Shown here in pieces: positions 33,355 to 44,340 of a stretch of DNA of 64,000 bases. Each line of letters opens with the position of its first letter. The first letter of the stretch is position 1. The DNA comes from Bretschneidera sinensis (Eukaryota > Streptophyta > Magnoliopsida > Brassicales > Akaniaceae): assembly GCA_023935145.1 (NCBI GenBank), contig CM043697.1, forward strand, positions 51,916,001 to 51,980,000. The letters run 5' to 3'. The translations under genes and the position numbers were made by a program. The notes under the pieces are model-generated. The model made no database searches. It was not told the origin of the DNA and was given only the letters and a program-made list of their open reading frames with translations.

Positions 33355-33682
33355 TTATCCTTGGGCCCCCGGTTCTTAGCCACAATATGTTGAATAAGCC
33401 AATTGAGAGTTTTCTTGAACCATTTAGCTCGGGCCCTTATAACTGGACTAGTTGGAACTTGAATAAACCGTTTAGCTCAGGTGATGAGGGCACGACTAAC
33501 AAATGGGAGGCAGATCCTATTCAAGTTCCAATTGGTCAAGTTACAAGAGCTCAAGCTAAACGGTTTATTCAAGTTCCAATTGGTCCAGTTATAAGGGCCC
33601 GAGTTAAACGGTTCAAGAAAACTCTCAATTGGCTTATTCAACATATTTGGGCTAAGAACCATCTTTGGGGGCCCAAGGATAA

Positions 33683-34505
33683 TGCTATACATGATCCACA
33701 AGGATGGGTTTCCATGATTCAAGGGAATTTCCACTTTGGAATTTCGGGAGGACCCAAAGAACATAATTAAAATGGTCATATCTTCTTGCTCGCAACTCTA
33801 AATGGACTGAAACTTATTAGGATGGAAAGATGACGTCTTGGCACTCAATTTTGACCTAAGAAAGTTTCGAAAAGGATATTTTTTGGGTATGGTATGATAG
33901 GCCGAAATCCAGTAGGCTGTTGCATCCAAATCTACGTTGGGCTTGCACCTTTTCTTAATTGTTTCCTTCTAAATTTAATTGTTGCATTATAAGACTTGCA
34001 TGCCAAGTTAAGTACTTTCCTTATTTGAATTTTAGGTTACCAAAATTTTATTTAGGTTTAGTTCCTATTTCGTAGTTTCCTATTCCTACCAGAATTCTGT
34101 TTAGGTTTATTTCCTATTTTTTTAGTTTTCCTTTTTCTATTTGGTTACGAATTCTCATGTATTTAAATAGCTATTGGCTTTTGGAATAAGACAATTCAGA
34201 TTCGATTCATACTTTCAGAGAGAAATTTCTCTTTGGTTCTTTTAGAACTTCTGAACTTATCGGAGTTTCCGTGGCGTTCATCTTCGACTTATCAATCAAT
34301 CCTTCCATAATTGATTGTGGTGTCTTCATTATACCAAGGTTCTTGCTTCGATATAAGCAACGAGTCGCGGTCTCAGTCTTCATTATACCAAGGTTCTTGC
34401 TTCAATATAAGCAACGGGTCGCGGTCTCACATAAATCTGCTTCTAGACGATCTTGGAGGTCTTCTTGATCCATAAATTTCTTAGTTCTTGGCGTGGATCA
34501 TATTA
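33683..34505 (+). repeat. LTR-B, right arm of unit copy 2; 5' LTR of B3
   Basis: This 823-bp plus-strand LTR has a TATTTAAATA motif at 34160-34169 and is followed by a primer site at 34508-34520. Together with gag resuming at 46224, it makes B3 a family B element split by A3. Confidence 0.78.
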
Positions 34506-34532
34506 GTTAGTATCAGAGCCTTTTAGTTGCAG

Positions 34533-34926
34533 GTTTGCTTATCTTTTGTTTTGATTCATAAAAAAAAAAAATAGTGAAAAAAACAAAATTGGAAAAAAAA
34601 AAGAAGAATAAATTTCCAGTTTAGAAAAAAAACGTGAAAAAAAAGAAAAGTGTGTAATATTTAGATTCAATCCTTATTTCTGAATTTCTTTGTGAGTTAT
34701 TGGTGAATTATTGCTGGAAACTTTGATACTTGTTCGGTTAGTTTGATAAAAACCTATAGAGGATTATTACGAGTGGAAAAAGGCAAGAGTGGTGAGTACG
34801 TAAAAGGGGAAAAGCCAATCTGATTTTTGTGTGAAAACACAAGTGAAATTGAGTGACTAATTCTTTTAGTGAAACACGTGAGGGAGTTTGTGAGGTCTTT
34901 TTTTTTTTCTAACGTTATTTTTGCAG
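34533..34926 (+). other. Intron-like segment in B3 leader
   Basis: It starts GTTTGCTTATC after TTGCAG and ends TTTTTGCAG before CAAACATG. U1 has exactly TTGCAGCAAACATG with this segment missing. GT-AG ends and a T-rich 3' side are consistent with a spliceosomal intron. TTGCAG is also a 6-bp direct repeat at both edges, so a deletion between repeats would give the same product. Confidence 0.55.
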
Positions 34927-34930
34927 CAAA

Positions 34931-34935
34931 CATGT
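34931..34935. repeat. Left target-site duplicate of A3 (CATGT)
   Basis: CATGT precedes the A3 5' LTR, and CATGT at 46224-46228 follows the 3' LTR. The 5-bp duplication is exact, and the sequence is the start codon region of family B gag (AAACATGTCAGAC), which reads continuously if A3 is removed. Confidence 0.95.
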
Positions 34936-36818
34936 TGATAGGAACACTTTGTGTTACGTTTTTAATGCCTTTCCTACCCTATTTGGCTTTGTAATTCTCT
35001 TAACTTTGTTATTTTGAGCTTAGTTTCTTTTCTTAGTATTTAGAAAGCTTGTGAACGTGGGAATGGTAAAATAAGGTGCTAAAATGAGTTTTCCTAGTTA
35101 CTTTAGGAAATCTAAGTGGATTAAGAAAATAGTCTTATCATTCTAAAAAAAAAACTTTTCTAATTATGGAAACTTTCCTTATCTATTATTTTCTGATTTC
35201 TTTGTAGGGTTCCACCTTGGAATTATTTGGATGATGTGTCAAAACACAAGAGAATATTGGAGTCCATTAGTGACATGGGTATGTCCAACCTAACATGGGC
35301 TTGCACAACAAAAGATCACATAATCTCTTGTCAACTAAGCAAGGTGCAAGGTCCAAGCCCAAAGTGGATGAAGATTCGGATGCAACAGCCTACTGGATTT
35401 TGGCCCATCATAACAGGCCCAAACAATATCATTTTTGAGACTTTCTTAGGTCCAAATTGAAGTTCAAGACGTCTTCTTTCCAGCCCAACAAGTTTCAGCT
35501 CATTTGGAGAGGTGTGGAAGAAGATATGACCGTTTGAATTCTACTAGTTGGGTCCTCCTGAAATTTCGGGATTGTATTCCTCTTTCTTACTTTTGGCCAT
35601 TCCTTGATTCTTTGCATGTTTTAGGGATTGTTTCCTTGCATGTTTCATGGCTTGTTTTTAGCATTGTTTTCTTGCTTTTCCTAAGCTTAGAGGGTTGTTC
35701 TAAGCTCTATAAATAGGGTGTTTGTAAGCTGAAAGAGATCATCTTTTCTCTTGGAACCATCTCTACTCAAAATTCAAGAAGCAAAAGGCTGAAACACTCC
35801 ACCATTCCTTCTCCAATTGTGAGCACATTAGGACTTTTCCAAAATGTGTTCTCCTTCATCTATCATCATAGCCGTGAGGTTCATCACCATTAACATCTCA
35901 AGCTTCCTTGAGTGTGTTCAAGAAGTGTACCCCTTACGGCTATTCTTTTTAATTGTTTCAGCCTTGGATTCTTATGTTAGATATTATTATTAATTCAATG
36001 AGTTGGTTAATTTTCAGATTTATTCTTTAATGTTTTTGAATTGTTCATGATATGTAGACATATTAATTCATTACATATGTTGAATTTTCAGTTCTGTTAT
36101 ATTGAAAACTTTGATATTGCAAATCATTGAAGCCATAATCGCACTTTCGATCACCTAATTGATCTGGAGTACGATTTAAAGTGGTAAAAGCTATGAACAA
36201 TAGCCAATGTTCTGGAAATTGCATGTTCTTTATCCATGGACTTTTTCATAGGAATAAGGAACATGTTATTGAATCATAATTGCTTTTGATCTTAATGATT
36301 TGTTTAAGTAATTGTAAGGATGCACTGAGTATTAACTTGATTGCTTAAACAAAATAACTAGCTGATGGACTTTTCCTAAGCTTAGTGATTATCTAAGATG
36401 GAATTTATAAAGTGCATGATCTCTTTAGGCTTGCACTTTGATTCAATTCTGATATGTGATTGAAGCACGAATTCGTTGTCTACATTGAAACAATTTGATT
36501 AGTCATTTAACAAACTTGATTTTCTGAATTGTGAGAGAAAATGATCAATTGTAAATAATTGTTCTTTAATTTCCTTAGTAAAATTAGTAAAAAGAAAAAT
36601 CAGATCATGAAAACCCCCTAATCTTATGTAATGTTAATAGATGTAGATTTATATTTGTTTATAAACTGCTAATTAAACCAATCAAATCATTTTTTTATTA
36701 TTTTTATGACTCTTTAGTATAGAGTACCCGCAATCCCCAGCCAATAACGATACCCTACTAATCACTTTACTACAATCTTCTGCAGGGTTTGTTGATGATC
36801 GAAATAAACGGTCTATCA
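34936..36818 (+). repeat. 5' LTR-A of A3 (LTR-A copy 3)
   Basis: This 1883-bp LTR runs TGATAGGAAC...GGTCTATCA. The TATA box is at 35708-35715. The module shared inverted with LTR-B is at about 35340-35575. The 24-bp TTGCATGTTT repeat lies about 80-100 bp upstream of the TATA box, in one full copy plus a partial one. Confidence 0.95.
35708..35715 (+). promoter_or_regulatory. TATA box of A3 5' LTR
   Basis: TATAAATA lies in the conserved context CTCTATAAATAGGG, about 770 bp into the LTR. This would make U3 about 0.8 kb and R/U5 about 1.1 kb. Confidence 0.7.
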
Positions 36819-36820
36819 AA

Positions 36821-36840
36821 TGGCGCCGTTGCCGGGGATT
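36821..36840 (+). other. Primer binding site of A3 (tRNA-Asp)
   Basis: TGGCGCCGTTGCCGGGGATT begins two bases after the LTR. The first 18 bases are complementary to the 3' end of plant tRNA-Asp including CCA, the primer typical of Athila/Tat elements. Confidence 0.95.
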
Positions 36841-37044
36841 GCAAAATCTCTATATTTTAGTGTCATTTAACTTGTTAATATTCTTCTTAGCATTTAATAT
36901 AACTTGTGTTTTACTTGATTGCAATTTTAGCATGTGACTTCCTTAAAACCATTTGTAACGTTTGTAAGGGAAGCTCATTATTATTTGTATTTCAAACTTT
37001 AACTTATATATTGATTCCTTTGCTTTTGTTATTTAGGTCCATGA
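36841..37044 (+). other. A3 leader
   Basis: This is about 200 bp of AT-rich non-coding sequence between primer site and gag. It ends with a pyrimidine-rich stretch and TTATTTAG just before GTCCATG, which resembles a splice acceptor. No copy without an intron is present, so an intron here is only a possibility. Confidence 0.6.
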
Positions 37045-38951
37045 ATGTCAGCAGTTAGTAGAAAGACTCAAGAACTTAGAAAACGCTTGGCTTTACTAAA
37101 AGAAGTTGCACTTTCTACAAATCAACCCCCACCTCACCAAGAAGGAAGGCTAGAGTCGGAGGAGTCAGATAATTTTTCACATCACTTGTCAGACGAGGAA
37201 GAAGACATACCTGACTTAGAAGACGCAAGTAAGGAAGACGAAGTACCAATGGCTGAAACTATTAGGCAAATGTCTTCTTCAACTGATGGGGGAGCTGCAC
37301 CAACTTGTATTACTTATCCAGAACCAGCAGTTGGCAAGATAGCTGAGTTCGAACTGAAGAGTGGGTTCTTGCACCATTTGCCCAAATTCCATGGGCTTAC
37401 TAACGAAGATCCTCACAAACATCTCAAGGAGTTCCAGTTTGTGTGTTCAAGTATGTGCCCACAAAATGCGGATCTCAACGTTCTGAAGCTAAAGTCATTC
37501 CCTTTTTCACTTGAAGATAGGGCAAAGACTTGGTTGTTTGATCTACCCTCGGGTTACATCAACACACATGGGAGAAGCTGATGACTGAGTTTCTGACTAA
37601 GTACTTCCCTGCCTCAAGGATTACTGTCTTGAGGAAGCAGATAACTGGAATTGAGCAAAGGAAGGAAGAGGCGTTCTATGCCTACTATGAGAGATTCAAG
37701 AGCTTAATTGCATCATGTCCTTCACATGGGATGAAAGAAGGGAATCTTCTCACTTACTTTTATGAAGGACTTCTCCCCCTCGAACGTCAATTGTTAGATG
37801 CTGCTGCCGGAGGTTCTTTTGTCGATAAGACACCTGATGTTGCTAAGGAGTTACTCGCCCAACGTGCTCTTAATTATCAACAATACGAGGGAGTGTTAAA
37901 CTCCACTCATGGGGTGAATGAGGTATCTTCTAACTCTGCTCTTGAGGAAAAAGTTAATAAAATGTCTACTCTTCTGTCTCAGGTATTGAACGTGAATGGA
38001 GCACAAGTACAACAAGTTGCTCAAATCTGTGGTGTGTGTTGTACTCAAGGGCATCCAACTGACCAATGTCCCCAACTGATCAACAATGGAGGATAAGAGT
38101 CTCTTAATGCTGTTGGGTTTCAAGGTAATCAAGGTGGACAAAGGTACAACCCTTTCTCTAACACATATAACCCTGGGCTTAGAGATCACCCCAATTTTCG
38201 TTGGGCCAACAATGATAATGTTCAGAACCCTCAAGGTCAAGGGCAAGTGTTTCCACGCCCTCCAGGTTTGTTTATGAGGCCTCAGGTACCTCAAAACTTT
38301 GTCCCTAATCCTATTGTACCTACAAATTCTGTTGCTTCTAATTATGATGAAATTTTAAAGTCCCTTGCTCTAGGGCAACAGAATTTAACTACTGCTACTC
38401 AAGCTCTTGTTACAGGTCAACAGGCTCACACTAAGGATATTGCAGAGCTGAAGAAGCAATTGGGACAAGTGGTGGACTTCATGGGGAAGATAACGGAGAG
38501 TGGAAAATTGCCTAGCAACACTGTTCCCAACCCAATTATCGAGCAAGCTAAAGTTGTTACCACAAGGAGTGGCAAGACCATTGTGGATGTTCTTAAAACT
38601 CAGAAGAAAGCCAAAGTGACCCACCATGAGGAAGAGGATGTTGTGAGCACCAAGAACGAAATACAGAAAGATCCCACCACCACAATGGCGGAAATGATTG
38701 GTCCTCCATCATCTGAGAATGCTTTAAAACCTCAAGGTAATGAACAAAACCCTAAACACTCTTTTGATTCTAATCCTTTTGCTCGTGTACCTTTTCCTAG
38801 TAGGTTTGCCAAAACCAAGAAGGATGAATCTGATCAGGCCATCTTAGAGATTTTTAAGAAGGTACAATTCAACATGCCTTTGATTGAGTGCTTGAAGCAA
38901 GTGCCAAGATATGCCAAGTTTCTGAAGGAGCTTTGCACTACAAGGAGGTAG
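37045..38951 (+). pseudogene. A3 Gag, broken
   Basis: It starts ATGTCAGCAGTTAG (MSAVSRKTQELRKR). The acidic N-terminal region leads to the Gag core (SGFLHHLPKFHGL, KSFPFSLEDRAKTWLF), the CCHC zinc knuckle (CGVCCTQGHPTDQC) and a Gln/Asn/Pro-rich linker. Three defects are visible: a 2-base CA insertion near 37566 in ACATCAACACACATGGG; TAA at 38094-38096 where A5 has TGG; TAG at 38949-38951 where A5 has CAG. After the insertion the frame matches pol, so gag and pol form one polyprotein frame in this family. Confidence 0.9.
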
Positions 38952-41900
38952 ACTCGTGAGAAGGAGGTGGTGAAGTTGAATGAGACAGTCTCTGCTGTCA
39001 TCCAAAGGAAATTGCCACCAAAGCTTAAGGATCCAGGGAGTTTTTCTGTTCCTTGTGTGATTGGTACCAACAAATTTGATAATGTCATGCTAGACTTAGG
39101 AGCTTCAATTAATGTGATGCCTTATAGTCTTTATGCTTCTTTAGAGCTAGGTGCACTTAAAAGTGATAATGTTGTTATCCAATTGGCTGATCGATCTAAT
39201 AAGTATCCTAAAGGATACGTTGAAGATGTTCTTGTGCAAGTAAATCAACTCATTTTTCCTGCAGACTTCTATATCATTGATATGGAAGATTCTCCCCTAA
39301 ATTCTACTCCGTTGCTTTTAAGGCGCCCATTCATGAGGACCGCAAGAACAAAGATCGATGTTTATGAGGGAACTCTAACCATGGAATTTGATAATGAAGT
39401 TATACGCTTCAACATCTTTGAAGCCATGAGGTATCCATTGACTGACATTAAACCCTGTTTTTCTATTGATGATATTAACTCACTTGCGCAGAAATTTTTG
39501 GAAGCAATGGAAGAGGATGAGTTGAAAGTAACACTCTCTCAAGGAGTTGGTTATACTGAGAATGGAGAATCCATTTCTAGGGCTGAGTTAGAAAAGGCTG
39601 AAGAGCCCATTGTGATCAAAACCGTAGCCTCCCTTGAGGCCCGACCCATATTACTAAGGTCTATTCCTCCTTTGTCCTTTCCTATTTCCACTAACAAAAT
39701 TTTACCTTCAGTGATACAGGCCCCTACACTTGAGCTTAAGGTTTTGCCAGATCACTTGAAGTATGTCTTTTTGGGGGACAAGGAGACGCTACCTGTTATT
39801 ATATCCTCGAAGTTGGAGGAGGACCAAGAAAAGAAGCTTGTGGACGTTCTAAAGAAGTACAAGACCGCCATTGGTTGGACTTTAGCAGATATCAAGGGAA
39901 TTAGCCCAACCATGTGCGTCCATAGGATCCTGTTGGAGGATGGTGCCAAACCCACCAGAGATGCCCAGAGACGCCTACATCCACCTATGATGAAGGTTGT
40001 GCAAGATGAGGTAATTAAGTTACTTGATTGTGGCGTTATTTACCCTATTTCAGATAGCAAGTGGGTGTCTCCTGTTCAAGTTGTGCCAAAGAAGTCAGGA
40101 GTTACTGTGGTAAAGAATGAGGAGAATGAGCTTGTACCTCAAAGAGTGGTAACTGGTTATCGAGTTTGCATAGACTATAGGAAGCTCAATGCTTCAACAA
40201 GAAAGAACCATTTCCCTCTGCCCTTCATCGATCAGATGCTCGAGAGGTTAGCTGGTTATCCTTTTTATTGTTTTTTGGATGGATATAGTGGGTACAACCA
40301 GATCTATATAGCGCAAGAGGACCAAGAGAAGACCACCTTCACTTGCCCTTTTGGCACTTATGCCTACAGACGTATGCCATTCGGATTGTGCAATGCACCA
40401 GGTACGTTTCAACGTTGTATGCTCTCCATTTTCTCTGAATACATCGAGAATATCATTGAGGTCTTTATGGATGATTTTAGTGTCTTTGGTAGAGATTTTG
40501 ATGCATGCTTAGGAAATTTGGAACTTATTCTGAAACGTTGTGTTGAAACAAACTTGGTTCTAAATTGGGAAAAATGTCACTTCATGGTGACTCAAGGGAT
40601 TGTTTTAGGACATATCATATCTGCTAGGGGGATTGAGGTTGATAAATCTAAGGTAGATCTTGTGCGTTACTTACCCTCTCCCACTTGTGTGAGAGAGGTT
40701 CGTTCATTTCTTGGTCATGCAGGATTTTACAGGAGGTTTATCAAGGATTTCTCCAATGTATCAAGGCCCTTGTGCCGTTTACTTCAGAAGGACACTCTCT
40801 TTGAGTTTGATGAGGAGTGCAAGAAAGCTTTTGAGAAGCTGAAGGAGTTATTGACTACTGCTCCCATCATGTCTCCACCTAATTGGTCCTTACCTTTTGA
40901 ATTGATGTGTGACGCCTCAGATTACGCCGTTGGGGCTGTTTTGGGACAAAGAATGGATAAGAAGCCCTATGCCATCTACTATGCCTCTAGGACACTCAAT
41001 GATGCTCAACTAAACTATTCCACAACTGAAAAAGAGCTCCTTGCTGTTGTTTTTGCCTTAGATAAATTTCGCTCTTATTTACTTCAAACTAAAGTTGTTG
41101 TTTATACTGATCATGCAGCTTTGAAGTATCTGATGACAAAGAAGGAGGCCAAACCGAGACTGATTAGATGGGTGCTTTTGCTTCAAGAATTTGATTTGGA
41201 GATCAAGGACAAGAAGGGGAGTGAAAACTTGGTAGCTGACCATTTGAGCAGACTTGTTCATGAGGAGGACGTCCTACCCCTGCAAGAATCATTCCCAGAT
41301 GAGCAGCTCTTTGGGGTTGAGGTAAGTGAGCCTTGGTATGCTGATATTGTGAATTATTTAGTTACTAGGCAATTTCCTGACACTTTACCTCGTTCTAATA
41401 AAGAAAAACTTAAGCATATGGCTAGGCATTACATATGGGATGAACCTTATTTGTGGAAACATTGTAGTGATCAAATCATTAGGAGGTGTGTCCCTGAATC
41501 TAAGCATAAATCGATACTTGCCTTTTGTCATTCTGAGTCTTGTGGTGGACACTTTGGTGCTCGTAGGACAGCCCGTAAGGTATTAGATTGTGGTTTTTTC
41601 TGGCCTTCTATTTTTAAGGATGCATACTTGTATTGCATGACTTGTGACAGGTGCCAGAGGACAGGTAATTTAGGCTCTAGGGATCAGATGCCCATGGCCC
41701 ATATTATAACTGTTGAGATTTTCGATGTTTGGGGCATTGATTTCATGGGGCCGTTTCCTTCATCTAACGGGTTTCTTTACATTCTTTTGGCTGTTGATTA
41801 TGTGTCTAAGTGGGTGGAGGCTAAAGCCACCAGAACTAATGACTCTAAAGTTGTTGTAGATTTCTTGAGATCTAACATATTTGCTAGGTTTGGAATGCCT

Positions 41901-42632
41901 CGTGTGATTATTAGTGATGGTGGATTACACTTCTGCAACCGTACAATTGAGGCCCTGCTCAAGAAGTACAAAGTGACTCATAAGGTGGCAACACCTTATC
42001 ATCCTCAGACGAGTGGACAAGCAGAGGTCTCAAATCGTGAGATTAAGGGGATTTTGGAGAAGACTGTGGGCCCTACACGAAAGGATTGGAGCAAAAGACT
42101 TGATGATGCACTTTGGGCTTATAGGACAGCTTATAATATGCCAATTGGGATGTCTCCATTCAAACTTGTCTATGGTAAAGCGTGTCACTTACCAGTTGAG
42201 CTTGAGCATAGGGCATGGTGGGCTGTTAAGTCTTTCAACATGGACATTGATGAGGCTGGTTTACATAGAAAACTCCAACTGAATGAACTTGAGGAAATCA
42301 GAAACGAGGCATATGATAGTGCATGGATCTACAAGGAGAAAACTAGAGCTTTTCATGATAAGATGATCCGTGGCAAGGCCTTTGTTGTGGGCCAAAAAGT
42401 TCTTCTCTTCCATACTAGACTTAAACTTTTTCCTGGTAAGTTACGTTCTAGATGGGTGGGTCCATTCATTGTCACTAATATTTTTCCTCATGGTGCTATG
42501 CAGATAAAAAGTGACAAAACTGGAAATGAATTCAAGGTGAATGGTCATCGCTTGAAACCTTATTATGAGGCTTTTGAGGAGCATACTGTGGAGGATGTAC
42601 CCCTCCTAGAGGTGCCACTCACAAAGGACTAA
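38952..42632 (+). CDS. A3 Pol: protease, RT, RNase H, integrase
   Basis: The open frame has 1221 codons from Met at 38967, although natural translation would read through from gag. Protease: Asp 43 in [10 protein letters not shown]; the later motif reads LLRRPF, where A-minus and A5 have LLGRPF, a possible inactivating change. RT: about residues 330-580, [11 protein letters not shown] and FMDD (D502, D503). RNase H: about 640-760, with [17 protein letters not shown] and ADHLSR all present. Integrase: HSESCGGH...CMTCDRC zinc site near 854-895; core D925, D984, E1020 with the D-X35-E spacing. No chromodomain is visible; it ends [11 protein letters not shown]...TKD. It is the only pol here with all RT, RNase H and integrase catalytic residues. 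Confidence 0.93.
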   Translation, partial: TREKEVVKLNETVSAVIQRKLPPKLKDPGSFSVPCVIGTNKFDNVMLDLGASINVMPYSLYASLELGALKSDNVVIQLADRSNKYPKGYVEDVLVQVNQLIFPADFYIIDMEDSPLNSTPLLLRRPFMRTARTKIDVYEGTLTMEFDNEVIRFNIFEAMRYPLTDIKPCFSIDDINSLAQKFLEAMEEDELKVTLSQGVGYTENGESISRAELEKAEEPIVIKTVASLEARPILLRSIPPLSFPISTNKILPSVIQAPTLELKVLPDHLKYVFLGDKETLPVIISSKLEEDQEKKLVDVLKKYKTAIGWTLADIKGISPTMCVHRILLEDGAKPTRDAQRRLHPPMMKVVQDEVIKLLDCGVIYPISDSKWVSPVQVVPKKSGVTVVKNEENELVPQRVVTGYRVCIDYRKLNASTRKNHFPLPFIDQMLERLAGYPFYCFLDGYSGYNQIYIAQEDQEKTTFTCPFGTYAYRRMPFGLCNAPGTFQRCMLSIFSEYIENIIEVFMDDFSVFGRDFDACLGNLELILKRCVETNLVLNWEKCHFMVTQGIVLGHIISARGIEVDKSKVDLVRYLPSPTCVREVRSFLGHAGFYRRFIKDFSNVSRPLCRLLQKDTLFEFDEECKKAFEKLKELLTTAPIMSPPNWSLPFELMCDASDYAVGAVLGQRMDKKPYAIYYASRTLNDAQLNYSTTEKELLAVVFALDKFRSYLLQTKVVVYTDHAALKYLMTKKEAKPRLIRWVLLLQEFDLEIKDKKGSENLVADHLSRLVHEEDVLPLQESFPDEQLFGVEVSEPWYADIVNYLVTRQFPDTLPRSNKEKLKHMARHYIWDEPYLWKHCSDQIIRRCVPESKHKSILAFCHSESCGGHFGARRTARKVLDCGFFWPSIFKDAYLYCMTCDRCQRTGNLGSRDQMPMAHIITVEIFDVWGIDFMGPFPSSNGFLYILLAVDYVSKWVEAKATRTNDSKVVVDFLRSNIFARFGMPRVIISDGGLHFCNRTIEALLKKYKVTHKVATPYHPQTSGQAEVSNREIKGILEKTVGPTRKDWSKRLDDALWAYRTAYNMPIGMSPFKLVYGKACHLPVELEHRAWWAVKSFNMDIDEAGLHRKLQLNELEEIRNEAYDSAWIYKEKTRAFHDKMIRGKAFVVGQKVLLFHTRLKLFPGKLRSRWVGPFIVTNIFPHGAMQIKSDKTGNEFKVNGHRLKPYYEAFEEHTVEDVPLLEVPLTKD

Positions 42633-44340
42633 AAACAAGGTACAAAGTCTAGGCTGAAAGACTGTAAACATTAAAGCGCTGCTTGGGAGGCAACCCAATT
42701 CAACCGAAGCTGTGGAGGAGTCATTAACACAGATTTGCATTTTCTTTCTCTCTTCCATTTACGTTGGTTGATCTTTATATGTTATTTGTTTTGTGTGATT
42801 TTCGTAAATACCTTACCCATGTTTATATTCTATATTACATGCTTATTCTGATATACATTGAGGACAATGTATGATTTAAGTGTGGGAGAGGGATTTACAT
42901 CTTTTTGAGTCATATCATTGCTTTTTAGGTTTTAGGACCTCTTCCAACTTCGATGATGAAACTGATTCTTAAATGGTTTTTAAAGAGTTTGAGCATACTT
43001 TTAAAGATAAAACAAGAAATGGAGTTAATTTGCTGATATTGTAGTCATACTTGGAAATTGAAATTTTGATGCACATTAGCCTTGATTTGAGTAATCTGTT
43101 GCCTTAGAGTGAAGCATGGAGACATATTGAATGATACTTGCATAATCCCACAATATTTGTGAGTTTTTTGAGCCTTATAATTGATTCATTATGCATATCA
43201 ATTCAAATTCTCTTCTGAGTGCATCTTGTGAATATAATGTTTTCTAGAACTTGCTTTTAAACCACTTGAGACGATCGTACATGTTCAGATTTGGAGAAGA
43301 CGGAGGCAAATTAGGATTTTACCACAATGACTAAATAGCCTTTAACCTGATCATGATTTGACCCCTAGATACCATTTTGAGCCTGAATTAGCTTATTTTC
43401 TTTATTAACCCACATTCATTTACCCTTACGAACTTAAACACTTTACCTACCCATTTTCCTTAGAACTAGGGAGCTTGGATCTTGTATAATTGATTTGTAA
43501 TGTGGAGATGGTGGAAAAGCATAAGTGTGGGGGAATTTCATATGGTTCTAAGGTGGTTGTTTCGGAAAAAAAAAAAAAAAAAAAAAGAAGATAAAAGGAG
43601 TAATAGGAAAAAAAAAATTGTTGTGTTTCAAAAAAATACAAGTTCTGAAGAATTGGGAGAATTATGAGTCTTTAAAGCAAGTTGAAAGCCAAAGTGATTA
43701 AATCCACCCTATTGTGATGGAAACGTGGTACTTAATAATGATGATCTATTTATGACGTTATTGAATGCTTTCTAGTTCTAAGGAAATTTTGTGACATCCG
43801 TTCTCTTCTTTCTTATGAAACCTTAACCCTTTAGCCCCATTACAACCCTTTCAAAGACCTCCTGATCCTTTGATGTTCTGTTTTTGATGTGGAGAGTGGG
43901 TGCACAAGCAAGCCTATGGTTTAAACTGTTTTCACAAGTGATTGAGTAATTAGTATAGCTAGTACCACATTTAAATGAGTGAAAACCAGAGTGATGCATT
44001 GTGAGAAGTAAAATTTGATACTATTTGTGCATTAACTCGAGGGTGGCATATTACACTTACTCTTGGCTGATTATTCACACACACACACTCAAAGTACGAA
44101 TGTTATATAATCTTAATAACTCCGTAGCTTGTTTATTTGAGGTAAACTTGTGCTCTCCGTACTTTATTATGCCATATTAACTAAGGGATCTCTGAGACGT
44201 AAGTTGGAAGGATTAGAGTCATTTAATTTGTGTTATGTCATTGTGGTGTCATTTAGTTTATGTTGTTTCTCTTGAGATTCTACTAGGTTACATACTGTTG
44301 TTTTGCTAAGGGACTAGCCAAAGCTAAGTGTGGGGGAATT
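42633..44340 (+). other. A3 3' non-coding region and polypurine tract
   Basis: This 1.7 kb holds no convincing ORF and no env-like gene. Purine tracts of the AAGTGTGGG type lie at about 42878-42894, 43523-43537 and 44326-44340. Only the last abuts the LTR. The first follows a conserved ACATTGAGGACAATGT stretch. An A-run of about 20 lies near 43570. Confidence 0.78.

Larger units (their letters stand above)
29135..34935. repeat. 5.8-kb compound unit, tandem copy 2
   Basis: This copy is nearly base-identical to 23339-29134. Within it: LTR-A fragment minus 31014-31281; B gag minus 31287-32109; leader and primer site minus 32110-32573; LTR-B minus 32576-33354; tails 33355-33682 around the arm junction; LTR-B plus 33683-34505; primer site 34508-34520; intron-like leader segment 34533-34926. 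One visible SNP is CTGGACTAG here against CTGGACCAG in copy 1. Confidence 0.9.
31282..34935. repeat. Family B tail-to-tail inverted repeat, unit copy 2
   Basis: The arms are 31282-33480 (minus) and 33554-34935 (plus), with a spacer of about 73 bp. The right arm ends at CATGT (34931-34935), where A3 begins; the matching sense gag resumes at 46224 after A3. Confidence 0.85.

Noticed and set aside
23339..34935. Tandem 5.8-kb copies as a pure assembly artefact
   Set aside because: Not fully excluded, but the middle LTR carries a consistent single switch between two LTR types and both junction types, as real unequal crossing-over would leave. Long reads are needed to settle it.
36841..37044. Intron in the family A leader
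   Set aside because: A TTATTTAG acceptor-like end is present before gag, but no clear donor stands out and no copy lacks the segment.
42633..44340. Possible env-like gene downstream of family A pol
   Set aside because: No ORF with signal peptide or membrane segments is present in any of the three copies; the region is non-coding with A-runs.
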